DNA of 64,000 nucleotides from positions 372,001-436,000 of the forward strand of contig MU008161.1 in NCBI GenBank assembly GCA_010909165.1, written 5' to 3'. The translations under genes were made by a program, and so were the position numbers. Positions 47,230-58,923 of this stretch are shown in pieces. The notes under the pieces were generated by a model. That model worked only from the letters and a program-made list of their open reading frames with translations. It was not told the origin of the DNA and made no database searches. Position 1 is the stretch's first letter. Every line of letters starts with the position of its first letter. The DNA comes from Anthoceros angustus. Lineage: Eukaryota; Streptophyta; Anthocerotopsida; Anthocerotales; Anthocerotaceae.

Positions 47230-47830
47230 ACTAAAGCTGGGGAGTTTTATGAGGTGTTCGCCTTCAAGGTCACGGACATGAAGGGCATTCAAGAAGTGGG
47301 AGAGCATAAGATCGATTTGAAGCCGTGAGCGTGCCATCAATCCGACAATACAAGCTCAACCCCAAGTATTCGATCAAGGTGAAGGAGGTCCTTGATAAGT
47401 ACCGGAGGCAGACATCATTTTCCCCATCACAACAGCCGAGTGGGTCGCGCCGATTGTGGTGGTTCCCAAGAAAGCCAGACAAATTCGGGTATGCCAAGAT
47501 TGAGGAAGCTCAAAGAACGAGAAGGACCACTTCCGATGCCATTCAGAGACACATTTTGGACAAGGTGGTCGGACTACTTACTCCTTCCCGGATGGCTACT
47601 CCGGATACAACCAATTGCACCTAAGGGAGTTTGGACCGGGACAAGACGACCTTCACTACGGAGTGGGTACGCTTGCCTACAAGAGAAGTGCCTTTGGGAT
47701 GACCGAGCGCCTGTGGTCGCTCATGCGTATGGTGACCAACGCCTTCCGTGACTTCGAGGGACTTCATGGAGATATTCTGGATGATTTTGTGTGCATGGGG
47801 AGCAGGACAAACACCTTGGGCATCTAAGAA
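47230..47830 (+). pseudogene. Ty3/gypsy reverse transcriptase, frameshifted
   Basis: In order across frames: IIFPITTAEWVAPIVVVPKK (about 47410-47475), FPDGYSGYNQLHL (about 47585-47625), GTLAYKRSAFGMTE, MVTNAFRDFEG and ILDDFV (47773-47793), the last being the place of the catalytic Y/F-x-D-D motif. Several shifts break it. Order and strings are unmistakably Ty3/gypsy. Confidence 0.88.
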
Positions 47831-48149
47831 GGTGCTTGAGCGCCGGAGACTCAATTGAGCCTACACCGAGAAATGCTACTTTGGAATGACGGAGGGAATC
47901 TTGTCGACATCGGTGTCGGCTGAATCGAGGTGGACCAGACAAGGTCCGGTCATCCGCCTCCACCCGACGAACCTAAAGGAGCCGAGAGGTTTCGGAATGG
48001 TGGGATACTACCGGTTTATTAAGGACTAAGAGGGCGCTAAGTTGATGTAACCATCATGGAAGGAGGAGGTTTGGACCGTCACGTGGAGCGAGAGGAGGCC
48101 TTCGGATTTACGTAACACCTTGGTAAGCGACCGGCCTAAGAGGACCGGA

Positions 48150-48500
48150 TCGAGCAGAAATTTCATGTGTATGTAGACGTGTCCGCTGCTATCGGAGTAG
48201 TGCCGAGCAAGGACGACAAGCGGGATTATCCCGTATACTACGGACTCACCCACGCTGAACGAAAATACACAACTACAGAGGCCAAGCACCGGGTATGGTA
48301 TATGTCCAAGAAATTCGACACTACCTACTACCCAAAGGAGTTTGTGTTCTATGTAGACCACTTTGCTCAAGCATCCGGTGAATAAGGCGGACTGTCCGGA
48401 CGGATAGCAAGGTGGATATTGTTGCCGCAGGAGTTCACGTCAAGTGGAAACAAGACAAGGGAGGCAGCACCAAAATGCAGATTTCCTATCACGATTGAAA
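48150..48500 (+). pseudogene. Ty3/gypsy RNase H and linker
   Basis: VYVDVSAAIGVV, LTHAERKYTTTEAKHRV, KKFDTTYYPKEFVFYVDH and, just downstream, ADFLSRL, matching the RNase H segment and the conserved ADxLSR end. The usual alternation of Asp/Glu residues is partly kept. Confidence 0.8.
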
Positions 48501-48659
48501 ACAGAGCAGGTGTTGAGAGATCAGGAAGATGCGTTCCCGGATGAGACATTGGTTGCCGCAGTGGAAGTACAACCGGAGGAGCCCAGCCGAGCGAACCCCA
48601 AGCTACGAGAACTGGCAGCCTTAGCAGAAGCGGAGAAGGGGAGGGTCCGCCGCGGCCGT

Positions 48660-49470
48660 CCGACCTACGAAGAAATGGAGCGGTACCTCTGGGGAATGGA
48701 GCTTCCCGAAAATCTGACTCGTGGACAGAGGGAGGCATTCGTGCACTATGCTCGACCCTTCAGAATGTACAACGGGTGTGTGTTCAAATTAGGGCCGGAC
48801 GGAGTAGAACGAAGGTACTTGCAACCGGCAGAGACAGGAGCGTCAAGGGAATGCACGAAGGATTGGGGGAGGACACTACGCAAAGACAGTCACCACCAAA
48901 AGATTTTGAAGCGGATACCGTGGCCAACAATGTATGGGGACACCCACCGCTTAGGAAGAAGTGTGATGCTTGTCGGATCGGAAAGCCAACCCCGACGACA
49001 CAAAGGCCGCTAGTACCGATATTGGCACCGCACCTTCAAAAGTGGGGTATTGACTTTGTTGGACCTATACCACGACAAGACACACACAAGGAGATACATC
49101 CCGTGGCAACCATCATCGCACTGTGGGTAGAGGCGGCGACAAGAACGGACTCGCAAACACCGTGGCCAAATTCGCACGAGAACATCATAACCCGCACGGA
49201 TGTCCGCAGCTTGGTAAGTGATAGGGGAACCCATTTCCTTAATGATGTGGTGGCCGCCATGACGGAGTATTTCGCATCAATCATCGCAAGACGGCACCCT
49301 ACAATCCTAAGGCCAATGGGTCGACAGAGAAGACAAATGGGCTCATCCGCAGGATCTCGAATAAACTCAGTGAACTACGCCCATGATGGATACCAAGCGC
49401 CATCCGTGACTGTATCCGACAGAGAAGGTGACCACACAACGGACCCTTACTTGACCTACGGACACTCTCC
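48660..49470 (+). pseudogene. Ty3/gypsy integrase, frameshifted
   Basis: Zinc-binding part: HEG...GGHYAKTVTTKRIL and CDACRIGKP (about 48850-48990). Catalytic core: WGIDFVGPI (first Asp, about 49045-49072), LVSDRGTHFLNDVV (second Asp, about 49212-49253), and, in another frame, YNPKANGSTEKTNG (catalytic Glu, about 49300-49340). It is preceded by a linker ending in GVERRYLQPAE. The D,D,E set is present but not in one frame. Confidence 0.88.
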
Positions 49471-49831
49471 GTAATGCCGTGGAGTTTGAAGTGCCCACTT
49501 TTCGAGTAATGATGGAAGGAGACCGACAGAGAGGAAAGCCACCGAGCGACTCTTGGGGTTTGTTCGACACGGAGGAAGAAGCTCACCGAAGATGCATTGG
49601 TGCAAAACCAGAAGATTTGGCACGATCGATCGCGAATCGAGTATGTAAAGGAAGGGACCGCCTCCTTTATGATAGTCATATGCATTTTCCGTGCAAACTT
49701 CACCGAGATGGATGGGTCCGTACCAAGTGGTGCAAGTATATGACAACGGGTCCCACGATGCCTAGATGGAGAGTCGCCCACTGAACGGGTGGGTGAAGAA
49801 GTATCATGCTTAGTGTTGGCGAGACGCCAAT

Positions 49832-49846
49832 GATGAGAAGGGAGTA
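49832..49846 (+). other. Polypurine tract before the 3' giant LTR (copy at 54471-54485)
   Basis: GATGAGAAGGGAGTA immediately precedes the TG of LTR A at 49847. The same string precedes LTR B at 54486, confirming both LTR starts. Confidence 0.8.
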
Positions 49847-52800
49847 TGTGGGCTATGCACTTCCTGGGAGTTAAGAAATAAGTAGGGTTTCGCTTTTTAG
49901 GATTGAAGGATAAATAAGGCGGAAAAGGAGGAATAAATTGGGGTAGCGCCGGACGAGGCTCGAGTATACTCCGGACTGAGTGAACAACGGACCCCGGTAC
50001 CACTATGGCAAGCTCCGACTACGGAGTAACGGATAAGTCCGAACCCACCTGTGTCAAAAGGATAAGTACGCCGTGGAAAGTAACCTAGGAGCGAGGCGTG
50101 AGGATGACGAGGCGGCGCCACGGACGGCCCCGAGTGGAGGTCGGCATGCAGAGGCCAGACAGAACCTGCCGAGGCCGCAGGCAGGCAGTATTCACGCCCG
50201 CGCGCGCGCGCGCGTAAGGCAAGCGGGCGTAGGGTCGAGTAAGCCATGCACTCGCGCTACGGACAACGAAGAGGCGCCCGCATTTTCCACAAGCGCCAAG
50301 GAGGGAGGTCACCGCGCAGCCTCCGCATAATCAGCCTTGCGCCCGCAATCCGCTCGGCGCTATCTTTTGGGCGCCACCTTAGAGCGCGCGCATCACAAGG
50401 TTGGAGCAACAACGCGCGGCGAAGGAGGAACATCGTGCCGGACTCGCCAGCCAGAACAAGAGGAGGAGAAAGCAATGGCACCCAAAAGCCGACGGAAGTC
50501 TGGGAGCCATGGACCGTGGAGCGCAACATTGTGACCCGCGCTATCCGGACTTCGGCCCGGCCGGAGGAAGCAGGGAATTGGTGCAGAGTGGCATCCGGAC
50601 GTGTTCCAAATGGTCCGGACCTTTGACAACACACTCTAGTCCGGAGTTTGCCCGAAGATGCGCGATCAACAAGGAGGTCCGATCCAAGAACCTCCGGAGG
50701 ACCCGAGGCGATGGACCTTGAGGTCCCGAGGATGGCCTACAACCGCCCAAGGAGGAAGAAGGGCGGTGCCGAGCCCCTTAAGGCGGGAAGATAGGGCCGC
50801 CACCGGCGTCGAGGCTCGAACGCAGGACAACCAACGGATGGTTGATATCCGATCCGCCGACGAGTAAGGGCGGTAGCCCGGATCATTGTCCATTGAACTC
50901 GCCACCAAGGTGGATCACCTTGGTGATAACCTGCTGGTATTCTCGCATGCGCCCAATGGGAAGAGAGCGGACGGGAAGGATTATCTTCGCCTGCTCGCCA
51001 GAGGCACGCAAGCTAAGGAGCGAAGCCTCGCCATCGGGGTGACCCCACACCGATTCATGTATGGGGACATTTCGAGCCCCAAGGAGGGAGAGCTTGAGCG
51101 GCGCCGGAAGGAGGCCCCGCTGTAAGTAGAGCGTGCAAGGGCGCCTGAGGTGGGGGTCGCCCTTCAAGACCAAGCGACTCGGAGGAGGACGATCGAGGAT
51201 TCCTGACTCCATACGGAGCGAACCCCTCACCACCTGTGGAAGTTTGGGAGGCGATTCCCTTCCTCCTTTTGGTGCCCTCCGAGCACGACAGAGGGAGCCG
51301 ATGCCGAGGGCGCGGCCCCGACCGCAGGTAACAGCCAACAACCACGACGGCCGCCGAGCCCCGACGAACTCAACGGGAGCCAAGAGGCGGAAGACGGTGC
51401 CGCTTACCAACGCAAAGACCTCGAGGTGCCGGATTCTTACCCCCGCACGAGTGGCAAGAGGTCAAGAGGCGTAAGGAGGGCAGAAAGGACGTGGCCCAAG
51501 GAGCAGGAGGTCACCGCGCAGCCCCACCTCGAGCCGGCCTGCCCCGGCTGTGAAGGGGCAAAAGAGCTTGCTCCCTGACCCCTCACCTCCTCCGAGCCCT
51601 GTGAGAAAGAGGGCACAAAGGAGTTAGAGGCCAAGAGGGCCAAGAGGGTGAGACTCGACCACCACTGTGACCCGAGGGTCCCGATTAGGTCCGAGAACCC
51701 CCCGACTTACTCCGGATCGGTATGGAGGTCCTTGGCGGACCGAGAAATGCCGGCCCCACTACGGACTTTGTGGGGCCTCACTATGGCCGTGGAAGAAACA
51801 CGGCGAAGTCCTGCCATGGACGGAATGCTTTGGGGTCTCGCAAATGGAGAAGACCTGTGAAGTGGAGGCCACCCGAGGAGGATGGTGGAACCCAAGAGCA
51901 AGTGAAGGCCAGGGGCAAAGGAAAGGCGGAGTCCTCGCCGGATCGAGGAAGGGAAACGCCGGGTGGCGGAGCGCGAGGCCCGGCGTTCACAGATCCAAGG
52001 TTCTTCACCGGCGAACAATGAAGCAAGCCTGGGAGGCCCAAGCGCGGAGGACCTTGCGTAAGAGGGGAAGCGCAGCAGAGGCTAAGAGGCCCGGCACAAG
52101 CAGAGAGCTCGGACGGAGGCGGCCCGGCCAGAGGGCCAAGGGGCGAGGCCTGTAAAGGCGGCGAAGGAGCCGCAAAGAGCGACCGGATCACTATGCACGT
52201 GATCGAACCGTGGAGAGAGTCACAGTGAGGCTAAGGCCGCACAAAGTGCTATGGAGCAAGGGCCAAAGGAGGAGATGGAGGCCAAGACGGAGATAGAGAT
52301 CTCCGAGCACACCGCAGGAAGTAGAGGAGAGGCAGCAGATGGAGGATGAAGGACACGCTGAGCTACAACCCAAGATGCGCTTGAGCAGCAGTGATTCTCA
52401 ACGAGAGAATCCACGACTCGAGCACGAAATAGAGCCCAGCCTGGCTCAAGACGGAGGAAAATCGCGACTATCCAAGGAGTTGGACGCTGCTGCTGTATGA
52501 GCCGGAGGAAGTCCGAGTCGGACGGAGGTATCCGACCGGAGAGGGAGTCCGAGCTAAAGGCCGTAATGAACGGAGGAGCGCGAGCACCGGAAGCGTAAAA
52601 GAAGCCGTCCACCGAAAGGCGGAAGGGAACGCGCTATGGCGGTAAGCCGGGCAATGGAGAGGAAACGACGGAGCCGGAGCAGCGGAGCAGCCGGCATGCA
52701 GGAGGTGACCGAGGCCGCCTTGTAGCCTCGCGTGATACGCCTGCCCACCACAACCGGGCAGGAGAGGTGGCCCAACAAGCCGGGCAAAGACGCCACCTAA

Positions 52801-54281
52801 CACTTATGGCGAGGGAGTATCGGTGCCCGCACACGTGGAAGAGGCAATTCAACAAGTCGATTCAGACTTTGCCTATTACCACGCCGAGCCCCAAGGCGAG
52901 AAGCCTCGACGCACCGCACGGACGGACCGGAAGGCTCAAGGAGATGAAGGCCACGGGACAAAGACAGGACCCTAGTGGCCCCTGCTTGAGATGACGGAGC
53001 GCGGAGAGGAGCAACCGGAGGAGAACGAGGGAGCGGATGCGATCGAGGTAAGCACCCCGCACCTCACCATGGAAGGAGGGGCCAACGAAGGAGTCACCGG
53101 CGATCGGCCGGAAGGACTTCGAGGAGAGCCACGGAGGAGTCCCGTGAGGGAGGAAACCCGGTGGGCGTGAGTCCGGACTTTGTCCGACTGAGGGAGGCCG
53201 ACCAAGTCCGGACTTAATAAGTCCGGACCAAGTCCGGACCCCAGTAACAACCGACCCGAGGTCCGGACCCCAGACAAGGTCGGACCTAGCCGGCCGGACC
53301 TGTGAATAAGCCGACTCAAGTTCGTGAGTCGAGACAGACCTCGAGGACCGGATCGGCAAGAAGGAGGAGCCCCTTCGACTTACGCTTAGGGGAGCAGATA
53401 GGGGTGGCCCCACCGCGGGGACCTGTGGAGGCCAGGGAGGATGACGCCGTGGTAACGGCGGTCGACCGCCGAGCCCAACCCGATGTGATTCCGGAGAGAG
53501 GAGGGGCCCCGCCTCACGGATCATCCGATTGGGTGCACCACAACCGACGGGATTGACCACCCATTCCGAGGCGGGCCTGTGACCTTCTCCCACACATGGA
53601 AGGAGATAGGGGGAAAATAGATGGCCGATTAGGGTATACCGGCTATCACCGTAATAGGGGTGTAATAAAGACGCCTTGGGCGCAGATAAGAGGGCCGAGG
53701 CCGCCTAGTAAAGCATCTTTCTCTTGGTGTTGATGCTGCTCTGCACCTTTGTGAGTCTTCTTGCTAACGTGAGTCCCGAGTCACCGAAAGGTGCACGGCT
53801 CCCCGGGAGATTGATCAAGGTCCCGTGACGGACTTAACGCTGTGGTGTGTGGAAGGGTGATCGTGATCCGTGCTCGCCCGAGCCGCGTCCGCACCGAACT
53901 GATCGAACGTGAGCCGGAGGAACTCCGGAGGGCGTGTAGAGCCCGGACGAGAGGCCCATGAACGACGAGGAGGTCCGGATCACAGAACCCGGCCTTTTCT
54001 AAGATCAAGAGTGTAGCGTGAGGGAGAGAGGAAAGGACTGATGCGTGAGGGATGTATGAACGATACGGACGCGAACGGGTCCTTAACGCTTGGCCATACC
54101 GGCCCAGACGGTGAACGCTAGAGTAGTTAGAGTATGTGTGTGTTGAGACCGAACGAGCGCTAAGGACGGTAAGAATCACCAAACGCGTAAACGGCCTATC
54201 ATTCCCTTTGGGAACGGACTTCTTCCTACAACGACACGGATTGTGCGCGCCCGGCTGGCCCAAAGAAAAGTCACGCCCACA
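49847..54281 (+). mobile_element. Giant 3' LTR of inner element (LTR A)
   Basis: About 4.43 kb copy of 39817-44213, starting TGTGGGCTATGCAC and ending ...GCCCACA. Contents are the same: decayed coiled-coil frame (50474-52890), AAGTCCGGAC repeats (about 53205-53250) and AATAAA (53664). The two copies differ at many places by short indels and rather few substitutions. Confidence 0.85.
50474..52890 (+). pseudogene. Decayed coiled-coil protein gene inside the 3' giant LTR
   Basis: Same gene as at 40440, with ATG at 50474. Best preserved parts are ATKVDHLGDNLLVFSHA (about 50900-50950) and HVEEAIQQVDSDFAYYHAE (52832-52888), both in frame. Compared with the copy at 56453-58923 these two stretches differ mainly at third codon positions. 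Frameshifts elsewhere prevent a full product. Confidence 0.65.
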
Positions 54282-54485
54282 CGGGCACCGGGAGGTCGTA
54301 CATCAACCTCGGAGGAGGAGGGCGACTCATCCTCAACGAGGATGAATCTTTGCAAAAAAGGTCTCAATGTTGCCGGGACTTGGCCGACACCGAGGAGGTA
54401 GTAAAGATGAGAAGGGAGAGTCCGACGAAAGAGCGGAGTATTGCCTCGGGGTGTTGGCGAGGCCGCCAATGATGAGAAGGGAGTA
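54282..54485 (+). mobile_element. Remaining 3' interior of the outer element
   Basis: About 200 bp between the inner 3' LTR and the outer 3' LTR, with its counterpart at 39609-39816. Together they give only about 0.4 kb of interior, so the outer element had lost, or never had, gag-pol. Its last part (GTTGGCGAGGCCGCCAATGA) matches the end of the inner element's interior at 49814-49833. Confidence 0.65.
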
Positions 54486-56266
54486 TGTGAGTGCCAAACC
54501 ATGTCCGCATACTCGGCGCTTGTTTTGCTTTTTCTTGGGTCACATCGCTAAGAGGGATAGGGAGGAGTTAGTCAATAAGGCTATTGGCCGATTGCACTTA
54601 TAAAGGTAACCCAGACTCGGTCTGCTGGAGGACGGAGGGTCTGGTTCAGCGAGGTCCGGCTGAGTGGTCCGTCCGGGCGGTCCGACGGAGGGTCTGCCGG
54701 CGAGGTCCGGGATGAGTGGTCTGCCCGGCGTAGGTCTCGACGGAGTGGTCTGCTCGGGCGAGGTCCGACGGAGTGGTCTGCTCGGCGAGGTCCGAGTGGT
54801 CTGCCCGGCGAGGTCTGACGGAGTGGTCTGCCCGGCGAGGTCCGGCTTGAGTGGTCTGCCCGGCGAGGTCCGACGGAGGGTCTGCCCGCGAGGTCCGGAC
54901 GAGTGGTCTGCTCCGGCGTAGGTCTGGATGGAGTGGTCTGGCCCGGCGAGGTCCGACGGAGTGGTCCGTCTCGGCGAGGTCCGGCGGAGTGGTCTGCTCG
55001 GCGAGGTCCGGCTGAGTGGTCTGGCCTCGGCGAGGTCCGACGGAGTGGCTGAGAGGTCCGGAGTGGTCTGCCCGCCAAGTCCGACCGAGTGGTCTCGCCG
55101 GTGGTTTAGTTTGGTGGGCATCACTGCATGGATCTACTGCTTAAGGGAAGCAATGGTGCAAGAAGTCCGCGCAGTTGATGAGCTACGCCCCTGCTACCAC
55201 GACCTGTGGTTAGGATACATACATAGTGTGGTTAGGATACATACATAGGCGGGTTAGGTTAGGGTATGGGAGTATATAGGAAGGCCTCGGCCCAAGACGG
55301 CACTATCCTGTACCATCTTCAAGGCCTGTGTTTCTTGCCTTCCGTGCTCGAGGAGCGGAGTGAGTTCCTCGCCACCGTGCAAGGATTAAGTGGTGGTAGA
55401 GGGATGTGTTTAGAGCTCGTGACGAGCCCGCCAACCCGCTTGATGGGTGCATGGATCGGACTCGAGCTCGTGGAGGTGCTCGCGGTGATTTCTAGTAGAC
55501 TAACCTTGGAGGCTGAACGGAGGTCGGGGATGCAGTGGCTCCCGCAACGTGAAGTGCACCGAGGGGATTAGGAGGCGCTGGGGTGACTCACGGGCGAAGC
55601 CATCCTTGGAGGCCCTGAACGAGTGGGGATGCAGTCGGAAGCCACTTCTCCGCAACGTGAAGCCTGAGGGGATTAGGAGGCGCTTGGGGTGACTTGGGCG
55701 GAAGCCATCCTTGAGGCCGAACGGAGGTCGGGGATGCAGTCATGAAGCCACTTCTCCGTAACGTGAAGCACTGAGGATTAGGAGGCGCTGGGGTGACCTC
55801 CGGGGAAGCCATCCTTGAGGTCATGAACGGAGGTCAGGTTGCAGTCGCAAAGCTATCTGCAACGTGAAGCACGGAGCAAAGGCGGCCCGTGAATACATCG
55901 TGTTGGTGTTGTGACTACTAGCCGGAATGGATAAGGGAGAAGGGTCGGTTACTGCGGTGTGTTGAGGTGAGTTGACAGAGTTGAGGAGCGCTGGGCGCTT
56001 AGAGTACGATCGACGAAGGAACGCTGCCGTTAAACCCGCTCCGTAGTGCCGAGAACCGGCGGGTTTGTGGAAGGTCCGGGTCGCTACCGGGTCCGACGAG
56101 TTGTGGAGGGGCACACTTAGGGTTGTGGAGCCACGACCCAACCTCGATGAAGTCCGCTCAGCGATAGGTCAGAGCTCAGTGTATTAAGCACGAGACCATT
56201 CCCTGGGGAACGACTCTTCCTACAACGACACGGACTACCGCCTGGGTCACGAAAGTCGCGCGCACA
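54486..56266 (+). mobile_element. 3' LTR of outer Ty3/gypsy-type element (LTR B)
   Basis: About 1.78 kb copy of 37926-39608 with minisatellite (54610-55110), TATATA (55273), the roughly 115-bp tandem repeat in about four units (55490-55870) and the end ...GTCGCGCGCACA. It is longer than its partner because of repeat-unit number. Confidence 0.75.
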
Positions 56267-56452
56267 TTGTGGCCCTACCTTTTCCTTACAGCAGCAAGCT
56301 ACATCATGACAGTCTGGGCCATCCAGAAGCACAAACGCCTCGGAAAGGTATCTCCTCAACTCAAGGTTTTGAGGCAGCAGCCTGGACTGTACGTTATCCT
56401 TATAAGGATCTAAAACATGTTGCTCGGTGTTGGCAGATTTTTTATAGGAAGG

Positions 56453-58923
56453 ATGGCTCCCAAGAAAGCGGCAGAGACTCTGGAGCCCTGGATGCTGGTG
56501 GAGAAGAACATTACCACCAATCACTACCCGGATTTCTGCCCATCGCTGGAGGAGGTAGGCGAGCTTGTCCAAGAGTGGCACCGGACGATTCTAGGCGCCT
56601 AGACTTCATTACGTCATGACGCTGGTCCGGAGTACGCCCGAAGCCGCCAGGTGCAACAAGTCAAGCCCGCCAAGAGCTTGAGGGATGACCCAGCGGCGGA
56701 CAAGGAAGTGGAAGCACTTTTCTGTAGCACCCGCCTGGGAGGAGATCGGAGGAGGATGCCGAGCCACCAAAGGGAAGGGAGCTGAAGTGCAAAGGCCGCA
56801 CTCTTGAAGCCGTTTAGACACCCAGAGGTCCTCCAATGGGTGGTTGATGTCGGATCTGAAGGACCGATGGGTGAGGATAGTGACCAAAATCATCGTCCAC
56901 TAGAACATGCTCACCAAGGTAGACCTCCTGGGGGACAATCTGCTTGTGTTCGTGCATGCTCTCATGAGGGGGAAGCGAGTAGGCTGGGGGCAGATCAATT
57001 TCGCCCGGATAGCACAGGAGGTGCGAAAACTGCACAACGAGCGGCCTCCTCCGTCGACATTGTCCCCTTCATCTTGCATGTCTGGGGGCACCACAACCTC
57101 TTGAAGGAGGGTGAGGAGGAGAGCGTGCTCATGGGTTGACACACCGATTGCGTGAAGGGACGGCGATGAGGAGCAACTTTGACGGGTGCTTGCAGGAGCC
57201 TGCACGCATTTCAAAAGTGAGAGGAGGATTGGGAGGGCATCCTGGATGCCATTCGCTTGGAAAGGACCCCTTCCTCCCCAAGGGCAATTTGGGAAGAGAT
57301 TCTTGCTTCCTTGTTGTTAGTTACGGCTCCAAGAGCCCCAAAGGCCGGGTCAATACCAGGCTGTCGGTTTGGAAGCAATTTCTCAAGTGACAAGACCAAC
57401 CCCTACAAGAGAACACGCCGACTGTGAGATGAGGGCCGGAAGACGAAGGCGGCGTCGGAGGTGGCACCGGTACCGTGCACAAGACGGCAGACCGGCACAA
57501 CACCCATTCCCCGCCGGTGAGCGAAGCGTGATTCGGAGGCGGATCCGGCAACTCGAAAGTAGCGAGACGCTGCTCAAGGTGGAGGGCAATCGGCAAGAGC
57601 TGACTTCAACCAAGGTTTCCCCTGCAGAGAGGAAATCGGGCTAGCTCCCAAACTCTGTCGCCACCGAACCCCAAACGTAGAAGGGCGGAAAAGGAGTTGG
57701 CTGCCAAAAGGGCCAAGGAAGTGGAAGGTTCGGTGCCAGATGGGCAGAACCTAGGCCTCCTACTTCAGGCCGGATGGCAGAAAGGGAGGCCAGGTCCACC
57801 CTACAGGATCACTCCAGGGTCCTTCAGCTGTATGAACAGCTGAAACAGGCGGAGGAGGCCCAAGCTCGGGCAGAGGCCTTGAGCCAAGAACTGGACAAGG
57901 CACAACGCGTGACGGAGAAGGCACGAGCATTGGCGGAGGTCGCGAGTGAGGCAGCGGAGGAAGCCCGGGAGGCAGCGGAGTCTGCTCGGCAGGAAGAGTG
58001 ACAAGCTCTGGAGTCCCAATTGAAGGAAATAAGGGGTGACAAACGCAAGGACGGATCGGAAACACTACCGCAGGGACCGGAACCGTTGGAGGGAGGCGGC
58101 CGGAGAAACCACAGCCCAGTTAAGGGAGCAAGAACAAGAGGTCGCCCGCCTGAAGGGAGACCTGCAGCTTGGGAGCAAGTTCGGGCTGCCCATGGGAATG
58201 GGATGCAGGAATGGCTGGGCAAGCTAAGGGAGCTCCGGGCGCAGCTCCAAGGAGTCGAGGAGGTGCGGCAGTTAAGGGAGGCGGAGAAGGAGACCCTGAA
58301 ACTACGGCTCCAGGTGGTGGAGGAAAGAAACGGACTCCTGCAAGGCAGGATCGAGGACTTCGAGCGGGAGGTAGACCGACTGCACCTCTGCCTCCGGGTG
58401 GAGGAAACCCACTGTAAAAGCAAACAGCTTGATGTCAATGAGCTCAAGAAGAAACTCGCGGAGACCACTCGTATGGTTCATGTCCCGGATCGACTTGAGA
58501 GGGAGATGGAACGTTTGAGCCAAGCGGTGCCATGGACCAGCATCGCGGAAGGTGGAGGAGCGGAGCCGGGCTCGTGACCGGGCAAGAGGGGAAATTTGAG
58601 ACCTGATGGCCCAACTGGAGGTCCTCAAGGCGGAACGGGAGAGGGGGCACGCCAGCGAGAAGCAGCGGCTCCAAGAGCTCACAGAGGCTTCCCTTACGGC
58701 TTCCCGAGATGCCACAAAGGCTCGGCTGGAGGGACTGGGAGATTAGATGGCCCAGCATGCAGGAGAGCACGCTCGACTACCTGAGCACCAATGGAGGTGG
58801 GAGTACTGGGTCTTGCGGGCCCATGTGGAAGAAGCCATCCAACAAGTGGATTCAGACTTCGCCTACTACCACTCGGAGCTCCTGAAGGCCGTAAACATGG
58901 TGCATCAGATTGCTGGGTGGTAG
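56453..58923 (+). pseudogene. Better-preserved diverged copy of the LTR-borne coiled-coil gene
   Basis: Starts MAPKKAAETLEPW at 56453 and continues through in-frame pieces with a few stops and shifts: HYPDFCPSLEEVGELVQEW, LTKVDLLGDNLLVFVHALMR (56907-56966), VPFILHVWGHH, then about 270 residues of coiled coil (57774-58720: heptad-like runs rich in Ala/Glu/Arg/Leu such as LYEQLKQAEEAQARAEALS) and a last conserved block HVEEAIQQVDSDFAYYHSE (58823-58879) before TAG at 58923. First stops: 56600 and 57999. No known family is assigned. Its N-terminal part might be a plant transposon-type domain and the rest a filament-like oligomeriser; both are inference. Confidence 0.6.

Larger units (their letters stand above)
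44214..49846 (+). mobile_element. Internal region (gag-pol) of the inner Ty3/gypsy element
   Basis: About 5.6 kb between the two giant LTRs. It runs PBS TGGCGCTGCCGGGAA (44217-44231), gag with two zinc knuckles, protease, reverse transcriptase, RNase H, integrase, and the polypurine tract GATGAGAAGGGAGTA (49832-49846). The order RT-RNase H-integrase defines Ty3/gypsy. Each domain is recognisable only across frameshifts, so the copy cannot encode working proteins as given. Confidence 0.9.

Noticed and set aside
56269-56452. Fragment between the LTR B end and the diverged copy, with a minus-strand frame
   Set aside because: I could not link it to any family or to the left flank of the outer element, so the insertion site cannot be confirmed.
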